From: Patulibacter minatonensis DSM 18081
GTDB lineage: Bacteria; Actinomycetota; Thermoleophilia; Solirubrobacterales; Solirubrobacteraceae
Direction: 5' to 3'
Assembly: GCF_000519325.1 (NCBI RefSeq)
Contig: NZ_KI912613.1
Span: 2,967,432-3,031,431 of the forward strand
DNA: 64,000 bases
Part shown: positions 63,992 to 64,000 of the stretch, one piece after another
How the letters are laid out: every line of letters begins with the position of its first letter
How positions within the stretch are numbered: position 1 is the first letter of the stretch
Position numbers and translations under genes: made by a program
The notes under the pieces: generated by a model
Database searches by the model: none
What the model was told of the DNA's origin: nothing
What the model saw: only the letters and a program-made list of their open reading frames with translations

Positions 63992-64000
63992 TGTTTCTGG

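Overview
This is a very GC-rich bacterial chromosome segment of actinobacterial type, most likely from the class Thermoleophilia (Solirubrobacter/Patulibacter/Conexibacter-like). The pointers are the strong G/C bias at third codon positions, frequent GTG starts, an actinobacterial gene order and a tRNA-fMet ending in CGCTA without an encoded CCA. The phylum is well supported. The class is an inference that a 16S or marker-gene search would settle. No phage, insertion sequence, CRISPR array or integron is visible. The window reads as core chromosome with lineage-specific secreted proteins interleaved.

Layout. 1-17 kb: a frameshifted MBL-fold hydrolase, an hsp20-lon pair, TetR, a methyltransferase, glyS, an HSL-type esterase, two tandem FmdB-like proteins that lack the zinc cysteines and sit behind a CIRCE heat-shock operator, an LCP-family cell-wall protein, a ROK sugar kinase, rsmI, an acetolactate-synthase-like/L-2-hydroxyglutarate oxidase pair, and a degenerate M23-like protein. 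17.8-23.8 kb: a tightly packed operon metG-tatD-rsmA-ispE-dedA-orf71 with five 4-bp start/stop overlaps. Its rsmA carries a 23-bp tandem duplication that breaks the frame. 24-30 kb: a PucR-type regulator, a nucleoside phosphorylase and two paralogous secreted proteins. 29-39 kb: tRNA-Gln, glmU, prs, an Xre/membrane-protein pair, two secreted glycosidases, rplY and pth. 39-50 kb: guaB, mfd, a parvulin-like lipoprotein, mazG, eno and a DivIC/FtsB-like gene. 50-64 kb: a nuclease, fbaB, a zinc-ribbon rhomboid-like protein, a UPF0173 hydrolase, an ECF sigma factor fused to its own anti-sigma-like zinc domain and an exported tail, a HAMP-linked class III cyclase, ppx, TetR, a frameshifted TfoX-like gene, a collagen/S74-like secreted protein and initiator tRNA.

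The backbone rsmI, metG, tatD, rsmA, ispE, glmU, prs, rplY, pth, mfd, mazG, eno, divIC-like, ppx matches the conserved order known from Mycobacterium tuberculosis (about Rv1003-Rv1026). The interspersed accessory genes are mostly secreted, membrane or regulatory.

Two expression features recur. About 26 genes have a TANNNT -10 hexamer only 6-9 nt before the start codon, which implies leaderless mRNAs. Genes for exported proteins and a few enzymes use a Shine-Dalgarno sequence instead. Operon ends are marked by GC-rich hairpins, mostly without a U-tract. Three genes (MBL hydrolase, rsmA, tfoX-like) are frame-disrupted and each is restored exactly by one small edit. That suggests either recent decay or, for the two single-base cases, sequencing error.
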